Shown here piece by piece: positions 7,350 through 17,833 of a stretch of 64,000 nt of DNA. The notes beneath the pieces were generated by a model. The model saw only the letters and a list, made by a program, of their open reading frames with translations. It was not told where the DNA came from and made no database searches. Position 1 is the first letter of the stretch; each line of letters begins with the position of its first letter. The translations under genes and the position numbers were made by a program. Origin of the DNA: Hydrogenophaga flava NBRC 102514 (GTDB taxonomy: Bacteria > Pseudomonadota > Gammaproteobacteria > Burkholderiales > Burkholderiaceae_C). The DNA lies in contig NZ_BCTF01000024.1 of NCBI RefSeq assembly GCF_001571145.1, positions 1 to 64,000 on the forward strand, given 5' to 3'.

Positions 7350-9230
7350 GTGCCATATCCTTGCAGCGCGCGGGCTCTGGAGCCTGCTGTTGACCCACAC
7401 GAACCACTGATCGCCGTCTTGACCTCGCCCTCCACACCTGCCGCACCGCCCACCGCCACCATCCGCGAGCGCCTGGTGAGGTTCTGGCCGTACTTCCGAT
7501 CGGCGTCGGCGGGCATCGTGCTGGCGGTGATCTGCACCATCATCGGAGCACTCACCGAGCCGATGATTCCCGCACTGCTCAAGACGCTGCTGGACAGCGG
7601 CTTCTCTGAAGGAAACATCGACCTCTGGATGGTTCCGGTGGCCCTTTTGGGACTGTTCGGCATCCGCGGCCTGGCTGGCTTCCTGGCGCAGTATGCGTTG
7701 TCCTACACCGCCAGTCTGGGCCTGCTCAATCTGCGCCGCGCCATGTTTGCCAAGCTCAACGACGCGCAGCTGACGCTGTTCGCCCGTCAGAGTGCCAGCA
7801 AGCTCTCCAACACGCTGGTGTACGAGGTGCAGACGGGCTCCACCCTGCTGGTCAACGCCCTCTTGACCCTCGCCAAGGACAGCCTCACGCTGCTGGCACT
7901 GCTGGGTTATCTGATGTATCTGAACTGGAAACTCACCCTCATCGTGCTCTTCCTGTTCCCGGCGCTGGTGGTGGTGATGCGGGTGCTCTCGCGCCGCCTC
8001 TACAGCCTGACCAAGTCCAGCCAGCAGGCCACCGACGAACTGGCCTATGTGGTCGAGGAGAACGCCCTCGCCCACCGGATGGTCCGCCTGCACGGCGCAC
8101 AGGAGCGCCAGTCCGAACGCTTCGAGTCGCTGAGCGTGCGCCTGCGCCGGCTGGCGCTGAAGTCGACCATCGCGCAGGCGGCCATGACACCGCTCACGCA
8201 GATGCTGGCGGCAGTGGCCCTGTCGGCGGTGATCGCCGTGGCCTTGTGGCAGAGCAGCCGCAGCGGCGTCACCGTCGGCAACTTCGTGGCCTTCGTGACG
8301 GCCATGCTGATGCTGGTGGCGCCCATCCGGCACCTGGCCGAGATCGCGGGCCCCATCACCAGGGGCCTGGCGGCGCTGGAACGCGGTCTGGAGCTGATCG
8401 AGGACACACCCGAACAGTCCAGCGGCGCCCACCAGGCCGATCGCGTCCAGGGTGCCATCGAACTGAGGGAGGTCTGGGTGCGCTACCCGTCGCGAGACGA
8501 CGAGAACACCAGCGACGACGAGGTGAACCGCACCGCGCTGTGTGGCGTGTCCCTGCATGCCCAGCCGGGTGAAGTGCTGGCATTGGTGGGGCCTTCGGGC
8601 TCAGGCAAGACCACGCTCGCGAACCTGCTGCCCCGTTTTGTCGAGGTGCTGCATGGCGATGTGCTGCTCGACGGCGTGGCCCTGCCGGACTGGGACCTGC
8701 ACTGCCTTCGCCGACAGTTTGCGATGGTCAGCCAGGACGTGATCATGCTCAACGACACCCTCGCCGCAAACGTGGCGCTGGGCGCTGCGGAAGGCGCCAT
8801 CGACGAGGAGAAAGTGCTCGCGGCCCTCCACTCGGCCAACCTGGGCGAGCTGGTTTCGCGGCTGCCACGCGGCATCCACAGCAACGTCGGACACAACGCG
8901 GCCGAGCTGTCGGGCGGACAGCGCCAGCGGCTGGCGATTGCCAGGGCGATCTACAAGGATGCGCCGGTCCTGATCCTCGACGAAGCCACCTCCGCGCTGG
9001 ACAACGAGTCCGAGCGGCTGGTGCAGGAAGCGCTGGCACGCCTCATGAAAGGCCGCACGACGCTGGTGATCGCCCACCGACTCTCGACCATCGAACACGC
9101 CGACCGTGTGGTCGTGCTGGCCAACGGCCGCATCGCGGAGCAAGGCACCCACCAGGAGCTGCTGCGCGCGGGTGGCCTGTACGCACGGCTGCACGCCCAG
9201 GGCTTCTCACCGGAGCCGGAGGCGGTGTGA
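7350..9230 (+). CDS. msbA: Lipid A export ABC transporter MsbA
   Basis: Homodimeric half-transporter that flips lipid A-core across the inner membrane. The N-terminal part has the ABC transmembrane domain (roughly residues 45-340). The C-terminal nucleotide-binding domain shows Walker A GPSGSGKTT near residue 413, the signature LSGGQRQRLAIARAI near 520, Walker B VLILDEATSALD, and the H-loop IAHRLST. The 626-residue length is slightly longer than usual, because an acidic insertion (DDENTSDDEVN) precedes Walker A and because the only strong upstream start in frame is the GTG at 7350; a TTG at 7419 would shorten the N-terminus to the usual form. It is convergent with rng. Confidence 0.92.
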   Translation: MPYPCSARALEPAVDPHEPLIAVLTSPSTPAAPPTATIRERLVRFWPYFRSASAGIVLAVICTIIGALTEPMIPALLKTLLDSGFSEGNIDLWMVPVALLGLFGIRGLAGFLAQYALSYTASLGLLNLRRAMFAKLNDAQLTLFARQSASKLSNTLVYEVQTGSTLLVNALLTLAKDSLTLLALLGYLMYLNWKLTLIVLFLFPALVVVMRVLSRRLYSLTKSSQQATDELAYVVEENALAHRMVRLHGAQERQSERFESLSVRLRRLALKSTIAQAAMTPLTQMLAAVALSAVIAVALWQSSRSGVTVGNFVAFVTAMLMLVAPIRHLAEIAGPITRGLAALERGLELIEDTPEQSSGAHQADRVQGAIELREVWVRYPSRDDENTSDDEVNRTALCGVSLHAQPGEVLALVGPSGSGKTTLANLLPRFVEVLHGDVLLDGVALPDWDLHCLRRQFAMVSQDVIMLNDTLAANVALGAAEGAIDEEKVLAALHSANLGELVSRLPRGIHSNVGHNAAELSGGQRQRLAIARAIYKDAPVLILDEATSALDNESERLVQEALARLMKGRTTLVIAHRLSTIEHADRVVVLANGRIAEQGTHQELLRAGGLYARLHAQGFSPEPEAV

Positions 9231-9238
9231 ACCAGGAC

Positions 9239-10780
9239 TCAGAGCAGGACGATGTCGTACTGCTCCTGGGTCATCGAACTCTCGGCCTGCAGCGAGATGG
9301 GCTTGCCGATGAAGTCCGAAAGGCCTGCCAGGTGCTGCCCCTCTTCGTCCAGAAACAGCTCGATCACCCGGGGTGAAGCCACCACCCGGAACTCGCGCGG
9401 GCTGAAGGCCCGCGCCTCACGCAGGATTTCGCGCAGGATGTCGTAACAGACGCTGCGCGCTGTCTTCACCACACCTTTGCCATCGCAAGATGGGCACGGC
9501 TCGCTGAGCATGTGGGCCAGGGACTCGCGGGTGCGTTTGCGGGTCATCTCCACCAGGCCGAGCTGCGAGAAGCCGCCCGTCATGGTCTTCACACGATCCC
9601 TCGACAACTGTTTGCGGAACTCGGTCAGCACGGCGTCGCGGTGGTCTTCGCGCACCATGTCGATGAAGTCCACGATGACGATGCCACCCAGGTTGCGCAA
9701 GCGCAGCTGGCGGGCAATGGCCTGGGCCGCCTCCAGGTTGGTGCGGAAGACCGTGTCGTCGAAATTGCGTGCCCCGACGAACCCGCCCGTGTTCACGTCG
9801 ACCGTGGTCAGCGCCTCAGTCTGGTCGATCACCAGATAACCGCCGGACTTGAGATCGACCCGACGACTGAGCGCGCGAGCGATCTCCTCGTCGATGTTGA
9901 ACAGGTCAAAGATCGGCCGTTCGCCGGTGTAGAGCTGCAGCTTGCTGGCGGTGTCGGGCATGAACTCAGCCGCAAAGGCCTGCAGCAGCCCGAACTGCTC
10001 GCGGGAATCGATGCGGATCGAGTGCGTCTGCGCGCCCACCAGGTCGCGCAGCACCCGCTGCATCAGGTTGAGGTCCACATGCAGCACGGTGGCGGCGGGC
10101 TGGCGCGAAGCCGCGTCCTTGATGCGTTGCCAGGTCTTGCGCAGATAGGCGATGTCTTCGCCCAGTTCTTGGTCGCTGGCGTCCTCGGCGTTGGTGCGCA
10201 GGATGAAGCCGCCGGCCGCGCTGCCATCGGGCATGGCTGTCAGCGTCAGCAGGCGCTGGCGCAGCGACTCGCGCTGAGCCGAGGGGATCTTCTGCGACAC
10301 GCCGATGTGGTTGTCCTGCGGCAGAAACACCAGCAGCCGGCCCGCGATGCTGATCTGCGCGGTCAGGCGCGCGCCCTTGGTCCCGATGGGGTCCTTCAGG
10401 ACCTGAACCATCAGCGCCTGTCCCTCGAAGATCTGCCGCTCGATCGGCTGCACCGGGTCAGGGGCCAGCACGCGGTTGCCGCCGCCGTTGGGGGCATCGG
10501 AACCCGGCTGGGCGGCGGCCCGCTCGCGCGGCGCCGCGTGTTTGGCCGTGATGTTGGGCATCAGGTCGGCCACGTGCAGGAAGGCCGCACGGTCCAGGCC
10601 GATGTCGATGAAGGCCGACTGCATGCCCGGCAGCACGCGGGACACCTTTCCGAGGTAGATGTTGCCCACCAGGCCGCGCTCAAGGGTCCGTTCCAGGTGC
10701 ACTTCCTGCACCGCACCCTGCTCCACCACGGCCACACGGGTTTCCTGGGGTGCCCAGTTGATCAGGATGTCCTGGCTCAT
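9239..10780 (-). CDS. rng: Ribonuclease G
   Basis: Endoribonuclease of the RNase E/G family that matures the 5' end of 16S rRNA and degrades mRNAs. The 513-residue protein has an S1 domain near the N-terminus (GNIYLGKVSRVLPGMQSAF), the metal-binding catalytic motifs TVDVNTGGFVG and IVDFIDM, and the CPSCDGKG zinc-link motif. It lacks the long C-terminal scaffold of RNase E, so RNase G is the better name. A Gly/Ala-rich insert within the S1 region (about residues 83-105) is longer than in E. coli. Last gene of the yebC-to-rng operon, 26 bases after maf. Confidence 0.94.
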   Translation of the reverse strand: MSQDILINWAPQETRVAVVEQGAVQEVHLERTLERGLVGNIYLGKVSRVLPGMQSAFIDIGLDRAAFLHVADLMPNITAKHAAPRERAAAQPGSDAPNGGGNRVLAPDPVQPIERQIFEGQALMVQVLKDPIGTKGARLTAQISIAGRLLVFLPQDNHIGVSQKIPSAQRESLRQRLLTLTAMPDGSAAGGFILRTNAEDASDQELGEDIAYLRKTWQRIKDAASRQPAATVLHVDLNLMQRVLRDLVGAQTHSIRIDSREQFGLLQAFAAEFMPDTASKLQLYTGERPIFDLFNIDEEIARALSRRVDLKSGGYLVIDQTEALTTVDVNTGGFVGARNFDDTVFRTNLEAAQAIARQLRLRNLGGIVIVDFIDMVREDHRDAVLTEFRKQLSRDRVKTMTGGFSQLGLVEMTRKRTRESLAHMLSEPCPSCDGKGVVKTARSVCYDILREILREARAFSPREFRVVASPRVIELFLDEEGQHLAGLSDFIGKPISLQAESSMTQEQYDIVLL

Positions 10781-10806
10781 CGATGCCTCGTATTTGTGTT
10801 CAGGGT

Positions 10807-11430
10807 TCAGCAGGCCAGCCGCACACCTGCAGCCCGCAGGAGTTGCGCCGTTTCATGCGCTGGCAAGCCCATGATGCCCGAGTAACTGCCGCTGATGTGC
10901 CGGATGTGCAGGGCCGCCGCGCCCTGTATGGCATAGGCTCCAGCCTTGCCCATGGGCTCGCCGCTGTCGACGTAGCGTCGGATGTCCGCGCCACTCCATG
11001 GGTCGAACTCGACCTGCGAGATGGACAGCGCCGCCCACTGCCGGCCCGGCCCCCGGACCGCGGGTCGCGCCACCGCCACCGCCGTCAGCACGCGATGGCG
11101 CCGGCCGGACAGATCGGACAGCATGCGCCGGGCCTCGGTGGCGTCGGCGGGCTTGCCCAGAATGCGGCGCCCGAGCGCCACGGTGGTGTCTGCGCACAGC
11201 ACCGGCGCCAGCGGCCACCCCTTGCGCCGGAGCCTGTCCACGGACGCCTGCAGCTTGAGACCCGTCACCCGCTGCACGTAGGCGGCAGGCGCCTCCTCTG
11301 GTTTCACCGCCTCCAGAGCCTCGACATCCTCGTCGGCGTCGGGCAACAGCAGCTCGCAACGCACCCCCCATTGCTCCAGCAGTTGCTTGCGTCGGGGGCT
11401 CTGGGAGGCCAGGTAGATGAAGTCACTCAC
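10807..11430 (-). CDS. maf: Maf-family nucleoside triphosphate pyrophosphatase
   Basis: House-cleaning enzyme that hydrolyses dTTP/UTP or modified nucleotides to monophosphates. The 207-residue protein shows LASQSPRRKQLLEQWG, the catalytic CADTTVALG with its conserved Asp, ILGKPADATEARRML, and GKAGAYAIQG. The YhdE-type subgroup is favoured from the ADTTV and AYAIQG motifs, but substrate choice cannot be settled by eye. It follows rlmH by six bases; pairing with rng is a conserved arrangement in proteobacteria. Confidence 0.93.
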   Translation of the reverse strand: MSDFIYLASQSPRRKQLLEQWGVRCELLLPDADEDVEALEAVKPEEAPAAYVQRVTGLKLQASVDRLRRKGWPLAPVLCADTTVALGRRILGKPADATEARRMLSDLSGRRHRVLTAVAVARPAVRGPGRQWAALSISQVEFDPWSGADIRRYVDSGEPMGKAGAYAIQGAAALHIRHISGSYSGIMGLPAHETAQLLRAAGVRLAC

Positions 11431-11436
11431 GGCGGA

Positions 11437-11904
11437 TCATTCCCGGTGGTAGGGGTGGTTGGCGTTGATCGACCATGCGCGGTAGAGCTGCTCGATCAGC
11501 AGCACCCGGACCATGGCGTGGGGCAGTGTCATGTCCGACAGGCGGATGCGCTGGTGGGCCACCTCCCGAAACGCCGGTTCGAGGCCATCCGGGCCACCGA
11601 TCACCAGCGCCACATCGTCGCCACCGAGCTGCCAGGCCTTGAGCTGCTGGGCCAGTGCCTTGGTGGTCAGCTGCGCTCCACGCTCGTCGAGCACCACCAC
11701 GCGGCAGCCCTTGGGCAGGGCGGCCACGATGCGCTCGCGCTCGGCAGCCATGACGGTTTCCACCGTCTTGGCGCCACGCGGCTCGGTCTTCACAGTTTTG
11801 ATCTCCACCCGGAGCTCGGGCGGAAATCGCTTGGCGTAGTCGTCGTAGGCGGTCTGGGCCCAGTCGGGCATGCGCTGCCCAACCGCGACGATCACCAGCT
11901 TCAT
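11437..11904 (-). CDS. rlmH: 23S rRNA pseudouridine-1915 N3-methyltransferase RlmH
   Basis: SPOUT-class methyltransferase acting on assembled 70S ribosomes at helix 69. The 155-residue length equals the E. coli enzyme. The motifs [37 protein letters not shown]-like ([13 protein letters not shown]) and the C-terminal [16 protein letters not shown] are diagnostic. It overlaps rsfS by four bases (ATGA), as commonly seen. Confidence 0.97.
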   Translation of the reverse strand: MKLVIVAVGQRMPDWAQTAYDDYAKRFPPELRVEIKTVKTEPRGAKTVETVMAAERERIVAALPKGCRVVVLDERGAQLTTKALAQQLKAWQLGGDDVALVIGGPDGLEPAFREVAHQRIRLSDMTLPHAMVRVLLIEQLYRAWSINANHPYHRE

Positions 11905-12617
11905 GTCTTCTTCTTGGGCGCGGCTTTTTTCGCGGCGGCGGGTTTCTTTGCAGCCGGCTTGGGCTTGTTGACCACCAGCTTGGGCAGTGCGGCCTTGGGT
12001 TTGGTCGTCTTCGCTGCAGTGGTTGTCTTGCGCGGGGCCTTGGCCGCAGGGGTCTTGACGGCCGCCGTCTTGGCAGCAGCCTTCTTGGCGGGCGCCTTAG
12101 CCGGTGCGGCTGCCGCTGCCGCGGCGGCCGCCTTGGCCTGCTTGCGGGCCACGGACTTTGCGTCCACCGGCTTCACTTCCTTCTCGGCACCCTTGCGGGT
12201 GGTCTTGCTCGCCGGCTTGGCGGCCGCGCGCGCCTCGGCGGCCTTCTCCGCTGCGCTCTTGAGCCGCACCGGCTTCTGGCCCCAGATCTCTTCGAGGCGG
12301 TAGTACTGCCGGATCACCGGTTGCATCACATGGGCCACCGCCTGACCACAGTCGATGATGATCCACTCACCGTTGTCTTCGCCCTCGATGCGGGGCTTGT
12401 CGAAGCCGGCCTCCCGCACCGCGTCGCGAACGCTGGAGGCCAGCGCCTTGGTCTGCCGGTTGGAGGTGCCACTGGCGATGATCACGCGCTCGAACAGCGG
12501 CGACAGTGTTTCTGTGTTGAAGACCACGATGTCCTGGCCCTTGACGTCCTCCAGTCCGTCGACGATGGCACGCTGGAGTTTCTGAATGTCTTTTTTGGCG
12601 GTGGTTTCGCTGGTCAT
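11901..12617 (-). CDS. rsfS: Ribosomal silencing factor RsfS with a long basic tail
   Basis: Binds ribosomal protein uL14 and blocks subunit joining during starvation. Residues about 1-114 are a complete RsfS domain ([54 protein letters not shown]-like [13 protein letters not shown]). The remaining ~120 residues are a low-complexity Lys/Ala/Pro tail with [11 protein letters not shown]-type repeats, like the C-terminal tails of histone H1-like proteins; E. coli RsfS ends near residue 105. The tail would be strongly basic and disordered, and may bind rRNA. ATGA overlaps join it to nadD upstream and rlmH downstream. Confidence 0.93.
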   Translation of the reverse strand: MTSETTAKKDIQKLQRAIVDGLEDVKGQDIVVFNTETLSPLFERVIIASGTSNRQTKALASSVRDAVREAGFDKPRIEGEDNGEWIIIDCGQAVAHVMQPVIRQYYRLEEIWGQKPVRLKSAAEKAAEARAAAKPASKTTRKGAEKEVKPVDAKSVARKQAKAAAAAAAAAPAKAPAKKAAAKTAAVKTPAAKAPRKTTTAAKTTKPKAALPKLVVNKPKPAAKKPAAAKKAAPKKKT

Positions 12618-13264
12618 GAAGGCTGTCGGTAAAGGGAATGGGTGGAAATATAGCCGGCGACGGCCTCGGGCACCAGCGCGGCCAGTTCCTGGGGCGCCGC
12701 ACCGGACGAAGCCATCGAGCGGAGAGTGGTGGAGCTGATGGGCGAAAGCGGCACCGGCAGCCGGAGGTGCGGCACGGGCGAGTCGTCGCTGGTATCACCA
12801 GACAACGGGGTCGCAGCAGATGGGAAACCGGGACGACCCGCCACCACCAGCTGCGCCGAATCGAGCACATCCGGCCAGCGCTTCCATGTCCTGAAGGCGG
12901 CCAGCTGGTCTTCGCCGATCACCAGGAACAACTCGGCACCCGGGTACTGGCGCGCCAGTTCATCCAGGGTGTCGATGGTGTAGGAGTCGCCCGGGCGATC
13001 AATTTCGCGGCGGTCCACGCACACGCGCCCCAGGTCGCCAAAGGCCAGCGCACACATGGCGAGCCGGTGCTCCGCCGAGCTGAGCGCGCGCGCCTTGTGC
13101 CAGGCGCGCCCGGTGGGCAGGATGTGTAGGCGGTCGAGCTGCAACACGTCCAGCGCAGACTCCACCAGCAGGCGGTGCGCACGGTGCGGCGGATCGAATG
13201 CGCCACCGAACAGGCCGACTCTCTGTACGGGCGCCGTCCGGTCATTCGACCGCGCAGAAGGCAT
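12614..13264 (-). CDS. nadD: Nicotinate-nucleotide adenylyltransferase NadD
   Basis: Makes deamido-NAD from nicotinate mononucleotide and ATP in NAD synthesis. The 216-residue protein has the nucleotidyltransferase motif VGLFGGAFDPPHRAH near the N-terminus, LFLVIGEDQLAAF, and the C-terminal ISSTTLRS signature. The ATG at 13264 overlaps the hemF stop (TGATG); a TTG one codon upstream is not needed. A short Pro/Ser/Asp-rich insert (around SGDTSDDSPVP) precedes the ISSTTLR motif. The nadD-rsfS-rlmH order is widely conserved. Confidence 0.95.
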   Translation of the reverse strand: MPSARSNDRTAPVQRVGLFGGAFDPPHRAHRLLVESALDVLQLDRLHILPTGRAWHKARALSSAEHRLAMCALAFGDLGRVCVDRREIDRPGDSYTIDTLDELARQYPGAELFLVIGEDQLAAFRTWKRWPDVLDSAQLVVAGRPGFPSAATPLSGDTSDDSPVPHLRLPVPLSPISSTTLRSMASSGAAPQELAALVPEAVAGYISTHSLYRQPS

Positions 13265-14178
13265 CAAACCCAGTCCTTGCGCACCAAAAAGTCGCTGTAG
13301 AGCCGTGCCTCGTGGGAGTCGGGCGCTTCCTGTCGCTGGTAGGACCAGCTCACCAGGGGAGGCATGGACAGCAGGATGGACTCGCTGCGCCCGCCCGACT
13401 GCAAACCGAAGTGGGTGCCGCGGTCCCAGACCAGGTTGAACTCCACATAGCGGCCACGACGGTACAGCTGAAACTCCCGCTCACGTTCGCCGCAGGGAAG
13501 CGACTTGCGGCGGTCCACGATAGGCAGGTAGGCGTCCAGGAACGCATCGCCCACCGAGCGCATCATGGCGAAGCTGCCCTCGAAGCCCAGCTCCGAGAAG
13601 TCGTCGAAGAACACACCACCGATGCCACGCTGCTCGTCGCGGTGCTTCAGGTAGAAATACTCGTCGCACCACTTCTTGAAGCGGGGGTACTTGTCGACAC
13701 CAAACGGGTCCAGCGCGGCCTTGCAGGTGCGGTGGAAGTGTTCGGCGTCTTCTTCAAAACCGTAGTACGGCGTCAGGTCCATGCCCCCGCCGAACCAGCA
13801 CACCGGCTGTCCGCCCTTCGGCGTGGCAGCGATCATGCGAACGTTCATGTGGACGGTCGGCGCCATGGGGTTGCGCGGGTGAAACACCAGCGAGACGCCC
13901 ATCGCCTCGAAGGGTGCCCCCGAGAGCTCCGGCCGGTGCTGGGTGGCCGAAGGCGGCAGGGCGGGCCCCGTCACATGCGAAAAACCGCACCCTGCCCGCT
14001 CGAACACGGCGCCGTCTTCGAGGATCTGGGTGATGCCACTGCCTTGCAGGCGCTCGCCCGCCGGCTTTTTCCAGTGGTCCACGACGAAGCTCCCGCCGTC
14101 CACCACAGCAATGGTGGACGTGATACGGTCCTGAAGATTGACGAGGTAGTCGCGGACAAGCCGTGCGGGATTGTTCAT
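13264..14178 (-). CDS. hemF: Oxygen-dependent coproporphyrinogen-III oxidase HemF
   Basis: Aerobic heme-synthesis enzyme that oxidatively decarboxylates coproporphyrinogen III. The 304-residue protein matches E. coli HemF in length and shows SVVFHPRNP-like [52 protein letters not shown], and [16 protein letters not shown]. The ATG at 14178 lies two bases after the purD stop; an upstream TTG/ATG extension would run into purD. It is translationally coupled to nadD. Confidence 0.96.
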   Translation of the reverse strand: MNNPARLVRDYLVNLQDRITSTIAVVDGGSFVVDHWKKPAGERLQGSGITQILEDGAVFERAGCGFSHVTGPALPPSATQHRPELSGAPFEAMGVSLVFHPRNPMAPTVHMNVRMIAATPKGGQPVCWFGGGMDLTPYYGFEEDAEHFHRTCKAALDPFGVDKYPRFKKWCDEYFYLKHRDEQRGIGGVFFDDFSELGFEGSFAMMRSVGDAFLDAYLPIVDRRKSLPCGEREREFQLYRRGRYVEFNLVWDRGTHFGLQSGGRSESILLSMPPLVSWSYQRQEAPDSHEARLYSDFLVRKDWV

Positions 14179-14180
14179 GG

Positions 14181-15455
14181 TCAGAGCGCCCGGTAACCGA
14201 TGTCGCGGCGGCACTGCATGCCGTCAAAGCGGATGCCATCGACCACGCCGTAGGCCTTGTGCTGCGCGGCGGCCACCGTGTCGGCCAGCGCCGTCACGCA
14301 CAGCACGCGGCCGCCCGACACCACCACCTCACCGTTGGCGTCGGCCGTTCCGGCGTGGAACACCATGCGGTCGGCCTCGTCGGCCGGTAGGCCACTGATG
14401 GCGTCGCCCTTGCGCGGGTTCATGGGGTAACCGGCGGCGGCCAGCACCACGCCCAGCGCCACGCGCGGATCCCATTCCAGCGTCACCTGGTCCAGTTCGG
14501 CGCGGGTGGCCGAGAGCAGCACCTGGGCCAAGTTGGAGCGCAGGCGCATCATGATCGGCTGCGTTTCCGGGTCGCCCATGCGGCAGTTGAATTCGAGCGT
14601 CTTCACACGGCCATCGGGCGTGATCATCAGGCCGGCATATAGGAAACCGGTGTAGGGAATGCCGTCGGCGGCCATGCCACGCAGCGTGGGCAGGATCACC
14701 TCGTCCGTGGCGCGCTGGTGCACCGCAGGCGTCACCACCGGCGCGGGCGAATAGGCGCCCATGCCGCCGGTGTTCGGACCCTGGTCGGCGTCCAGCAGGC
14801 GCTTGTGGTCCTGGCTGGTGGCCAGCGACAGCGCGTTGACACCATCGCACAGCACGATGAAACTGGCCTCCTCGCCTTCGAGGAACTCCTCGATGACCAC
14901 GCGGGCGCCGCCTTCGTTGTGCGCCACGCCCAGCTTGTTGTCCAGCAGCATGAAGTCGATGGCCTCGTGAGCCTCGGCCAGCGACATCGCCACGACCACG
15001 CCTTTGCCTGCCGCCAGGCCGTCGGCCTTGATCACGATGGGCGCGCCCTTGGCGTCCACATAGGCGTGGGCCTGCACCGCGTCGGTGAAGGTCTGGTACT
15101 CGGCCGTGGGAATGCCATGGCGCTGCATGAAGGCCTTGCTGAAGGCCTTGGAGCTTTCCAGTTGCGCGGCCTTCTGCGTCGGACCGAAGATGGCCAGACC
15201 ATGGGCACGGAACTCGTCCACCACACCGGCCGCCAGCGGCGCCTCGGGGCCGACCACCGTCAGACCAATGCCATTGGCCTGCACCCACTCGCGCAGCGCC
15301 ACCTTGTCGGTAATCGGCAGATTGGTCAGTTGCGCGTCGCGCGCGGTGCCCGCATTGCCCGGTGCGACAAACACCTGCTCAACGCCCTCGGACTGCTTGA
15401 GCTTCCACGCCAGCGCGTGCTCGCGGCCACCGCCGCCAATCACCAGGACTTTCAT
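14181..15455 (-). CDS. purD: Phosphoribosylamine--glycine ligase PurD
   Basis: GAR synthetase, the second step of purine synthesis. The 424-residue ATP-grasp protein has [17 protein letters not shown] at the N-terminus, [31 protein letters not shown] (ATP-binding), [20 protein letters not shown] and [10 protein letters not shown]. It overlaps yebC by four bases (ATGA) and precedes hemF by two bases. Confidence 0.97.
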   Translation of the reverse strand: MKVLVIGGGGREHALAWKLKQSEGVEQVFVAPGNAGTARDAQLTNLPITDKVALREWVQANGIGLTVVGPEAPLAAGVVDEFRAHGLAIFGPTQKAAQLESSKAFSKAFMQRHGIPTAEYQTFTDAVQAHAYVDAKGAPIVIKADGLAAGKGVVVAMSLAEAHEAIDFMLLDNKLGVAHNEGGARVVIEEFLEGEEASFIVLCDGVNALSLATSQDHKRLLDADQGPNTGGMGAYSPAPVVTPAVHQRATDEVILPTLRGMAADGIPYTGFLYAGLMITPDGRVKTLEFNCRMGDPETQPIMMRLRSNLAQVLLSATRAELDQVTLEWDPRVALGVVLAAAGYPMNPRKGDAISGLPADEADRMVFHAGTADANGEVVVSGGRVLCVTALADTVAAAQHKAYGVVDGIRFDGMQCRRDIGYRAL

Positions 15456-16177
15456 TCGTTGATCTCGGCGTTGTGAAAGACTTCCTGCACGTCGTCCAGG
15501 TCTTCGATGATGTCCAGCAGCTTCTGCATGCGAGCGGCGTCCTCGCCGGTGAGCTCGATGGTGTTCTCGGGCCGCATGGTCACTTCGGCCACCTCGGGCT
15601 TGAGGCCTGCGGCCTCCAGCGCATTTTTCACGGCCTCGAAATCGGTGTAGGCCGTCAGCACCTCGATCGCGCCATCGTCGTCGGTGATCACGTCTTCGGC
15701 GCCGGCTTCCAGCGCCACTTCCATGACCTTGTCTTCGCTCGTGCCGGGCGCAAAGATGATCTGGCCGCAGTGCTTGAACTGGAAGGCCACCGAACCTTCG
15801 GTGCCCAGGTTGCCGCCGTGCTTGCTGAAGGCGTGGCGGATCTCAGCCACCGTGCGCACCTTGTTGTCGGTCATGGTGTCGACGATGATCGCCGCGCCAC
15901 CAATGCCGTAGCCCTCGTAGCGGATTTCTTCCAGCGCCTGGCCTTCAAGGTTGCCCGAGGCCTTGTCCACGTTGTACTTGATGCGGTCGGCCGGCATGTT
16001 GGCCGCCTTAGCCTTGTCAATCGCCAGCCGCAGACGCGGATTCATGGCCGGGTCGCCGCCACCGGTGCGGGCCGCGACGGTGATCTCGCGGATCACGCGC
16101 GTCCAGATCTTTCCCCGCTTCTCATCCTGCCGGCCCTTGCGGTGTTGAATGTTGGCCCATTTGCTGTGTCCAGCCAC
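15452..16177 (-). CDS. yebC: YebC/PmpR-family protein (TACO1-type)
   Basis: The family has been described both as DNA-binding regulators and as ribosome-associated translation factors that relieve stalling. The 241-residue protein begins [18 protein letters not shown], a diagnostic N-terminus, followed by [24 protein letters not shown] and [21 protein letters not shown]. It is the first gene of the overlapped leftward operon yebC-purD-hemF-nadD-rsfS-rlmH-maf-rng; its promoter must lie in the 88 bases shared with the divergent ATPase gene. Confidence 0.95.
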   Translation of the reverse strand: MAGHSKWANIQHRKGRQDEKRGKIWTRVIREITVAARTGGGDPAMNPRLRLAIDKAKAANMPADRIKYNVDKASGNLEGQALEEIRYEGYGIGGAAIIVDTMTDNKVRTVAEIRHAFSKHGGNLGTEGSVAFQFKHCGQIIFAPGTSEDKVMEVALEAGAEDVITDDDGAIEVLTAYTDFEAVKNALEAAGLKPEVAEVTMRPENTIELTGEDAARMQKLLDIIEDLDDVQEVFHNAEINE

Positions 16178-16265
16178 GAGAGAGTCCTTTTTTCTGACCA
16201 GAATTTGGTGTAATAACCTTCGATTTTACGACCCACCCTCTTCTCTCTCTGCAAGGATGCCCGAC

Positions 16266-17807
16266 ATGGCCGAACCGATGCTGATCGCCCAGAACGCCAG
16301 TACACAGTGCCACCTGCTGCCCGGTCTGGCCAACCGCCACGGGCTGATCACAGGCGCCACCGGTACGGGCAAGACGGTGACGCTGCAGACCATGGCCGAG
16401 CAGTTCTCCAACATCGGCGTGCCGGTGTTCATGGCCGACGTCAAGGGCGACCTCACCGGCATCAGCCAAACCGGCAACCTGCCCGACAAGGTCCGCAAGA
16501 TCCTGGCCGACCGGGGCCTCACCCCCACTCCGCCCCAGGCGTGCCCCACCACGCTGTGGGACGTGTTCGGCGAGCAGGGCCATCCGGTGCGGGCCACCGT
16601 GTCCGACATGGGGCCGCTGCTGCTCTCGCGCATGCTCGACCTCAACGAGACCCAGGCCGGCGTGCTCAACCTGGTCTTCAAGATCGCCGACGACAACGGA
16701 CTGCTGCTGCTGGACATGAAGGACCTGCGTGCCATGCTGCAGCACGTGGGCGACAACGCCAAGCAGTTCACCACCGAGTACGGCAACATCAGTGCCGCCA
16801 GCATCGGCGCCATCCAGCGCGGCCTGTTGCAGATCGAACAGCAAGGCGGCGACAAGTTCTTCGGCGAGCCCATGCTCGACATCAGCGACTTCATGCAGAC
16901 CGTTGGCGGCAAGGGCGTGATCAACGTGCTGACGGCCGACAAGCTGCTGAACGCGCCGCGCCTGTACGCGACCTTCCTGCTGTGGATGCTGTCCGAGTTG
17001 TTCGAGACCCTGCCCGAGATCGGTGACCCCGAAAAGCCCAAACTGGTGTTCTTCTTCGACGAGGCCCACCTGCTGTTCGACGAGGCGCCCAAGATCCTGG
17101 TCGAGCGCATTGAGCTGGTGGTGCGCCTGGTGCGCTCCAAGGGCGTGGGCGTGTACTTCGTAACGCAGAACCCGCTGGACATCCCTGATTCGGTGCTCGG
17201 GCAGCTGGGCAACCGCGTTCAGCACGCGCTGCGCGCCTTCACCCCGCGCGACCAGAAGGCCGTCAAGGCGACGGCCGAAACCATGCGCCCCAAGGCCGGG
17301 CTGGACATCGAGGCCGCCATCACCGAGTTGGCCGTTGGCGAGGCGCTGGTCAGCCTGCTCGACAGCAAAGGACGCCCGAGCGAGACCGAGCGCGTGTTCG
17401 TGCTGCCTCCGGGCAGCCAGCTTGGGCCCATCGCTCCCGAACAGCACAAGGCGCTGCTCCAGGGTTCGCTGGTCGCCGGTGTGTACGAAAAGGTGGTGGA
17501 CCGCGAAAGCGCCTACGAGATGTTCCGCAAGCATGCGGGTGCTGCAGACGATGCCGACACACAACCGGCAGACGCACCCAAGACCCCGCGCATCCCCGGT
17601 GCTGCAGGCAAGAAGACCGAAGCAGAAGGCGGTGGTATCGGCGGCATGCTGAACGAAGCGCTGTTTGGCCGGACCGGCCCGCGCGGAGGCCAATACGACG
17701 GCATCGTCCAGACCATGGCCAAGACAGCCGCCCGGAGTGTGGCCAGCGGTATCGGTCGCCAGATCGTGCGCGGCGTGCTGGGCAGCCTGCTCGGCGGCAA
17801 GCGCTGA
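16266..17807 (+). CDS. HerA-like ATPase (DUF853/YjgR family)
   Basis: Cytoplasmic FtsK/HerA-superfamily ATPase of unclear role; E. coli YjgR is the reference relative. The 513-residue protein has Walker [12 protein letters not shown] (30-40), [12 protein letters not shown], Walker [13 protein letters not shown], and an arginine-rich sensor region ([12 protein letters not shown]). The C-terminus is Gly-rich and ends in [17 protein letters not shown]. The ATG at 16266 is preferred because AAGGA lies eight bases upstream; the ATG at 16257 overlaps that motif. It stands alone, without the NurA nuclease partner that classical HerA has. Confidence 0.88.
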   Translation: MAEPMLIAQNASTQCHLLPGLANRHGLITGATGTGKTVTLQTMAEQFSNIGVPVFMADVKGDLTGISQTGNLPDKVRKILADRGLTPTPPQACPTTLWDVFGEQGHPVRATVSDMGPLLLSRMLDLNETQAGVLNLVFKIADDNGLLLLDMKDLRAMLQHVGDNAKQFTTEYGNISAASIGAIQRGLLQIEQQGGDKFFGEPMLDISDFMQTVGGKGVINVLTADKLLNAPRLYATFLLWMLSELFETLPEIGDPEKPKLVFFFDEAHLLFDEAPKILVERIELVVRLVRSKGVGVYFVTQNPLDIPDSVLGQLGNRVQHALRAFTPRDQKAVKATAETMRPKAGLDIEAAITELAVGEALVSLLDSKGRPSETERVFVLPPGSQLGPIAPEQHKALLQGSLVAGVYEKVVDRESAYEMFRKHAGAADDADTQPADAPKTPRIPGAAGKKTEAEGGGIGGMLNEALFGRTGPRGGQYDGIVQTMAKTAARSVASGIGRQIVRGVLGSLLGGKR

Positions 17808-17833
17808 ACCGGCCCCGAACACCAAGGACCTGT

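Noticed and set aside
16122-17825. 567-residue open frame opposite the HerA-like ATPase
   Set aside because: Shadow frame, dominated by His, Gln and Leu and lacking motifs; the + strand has Walker A and B.
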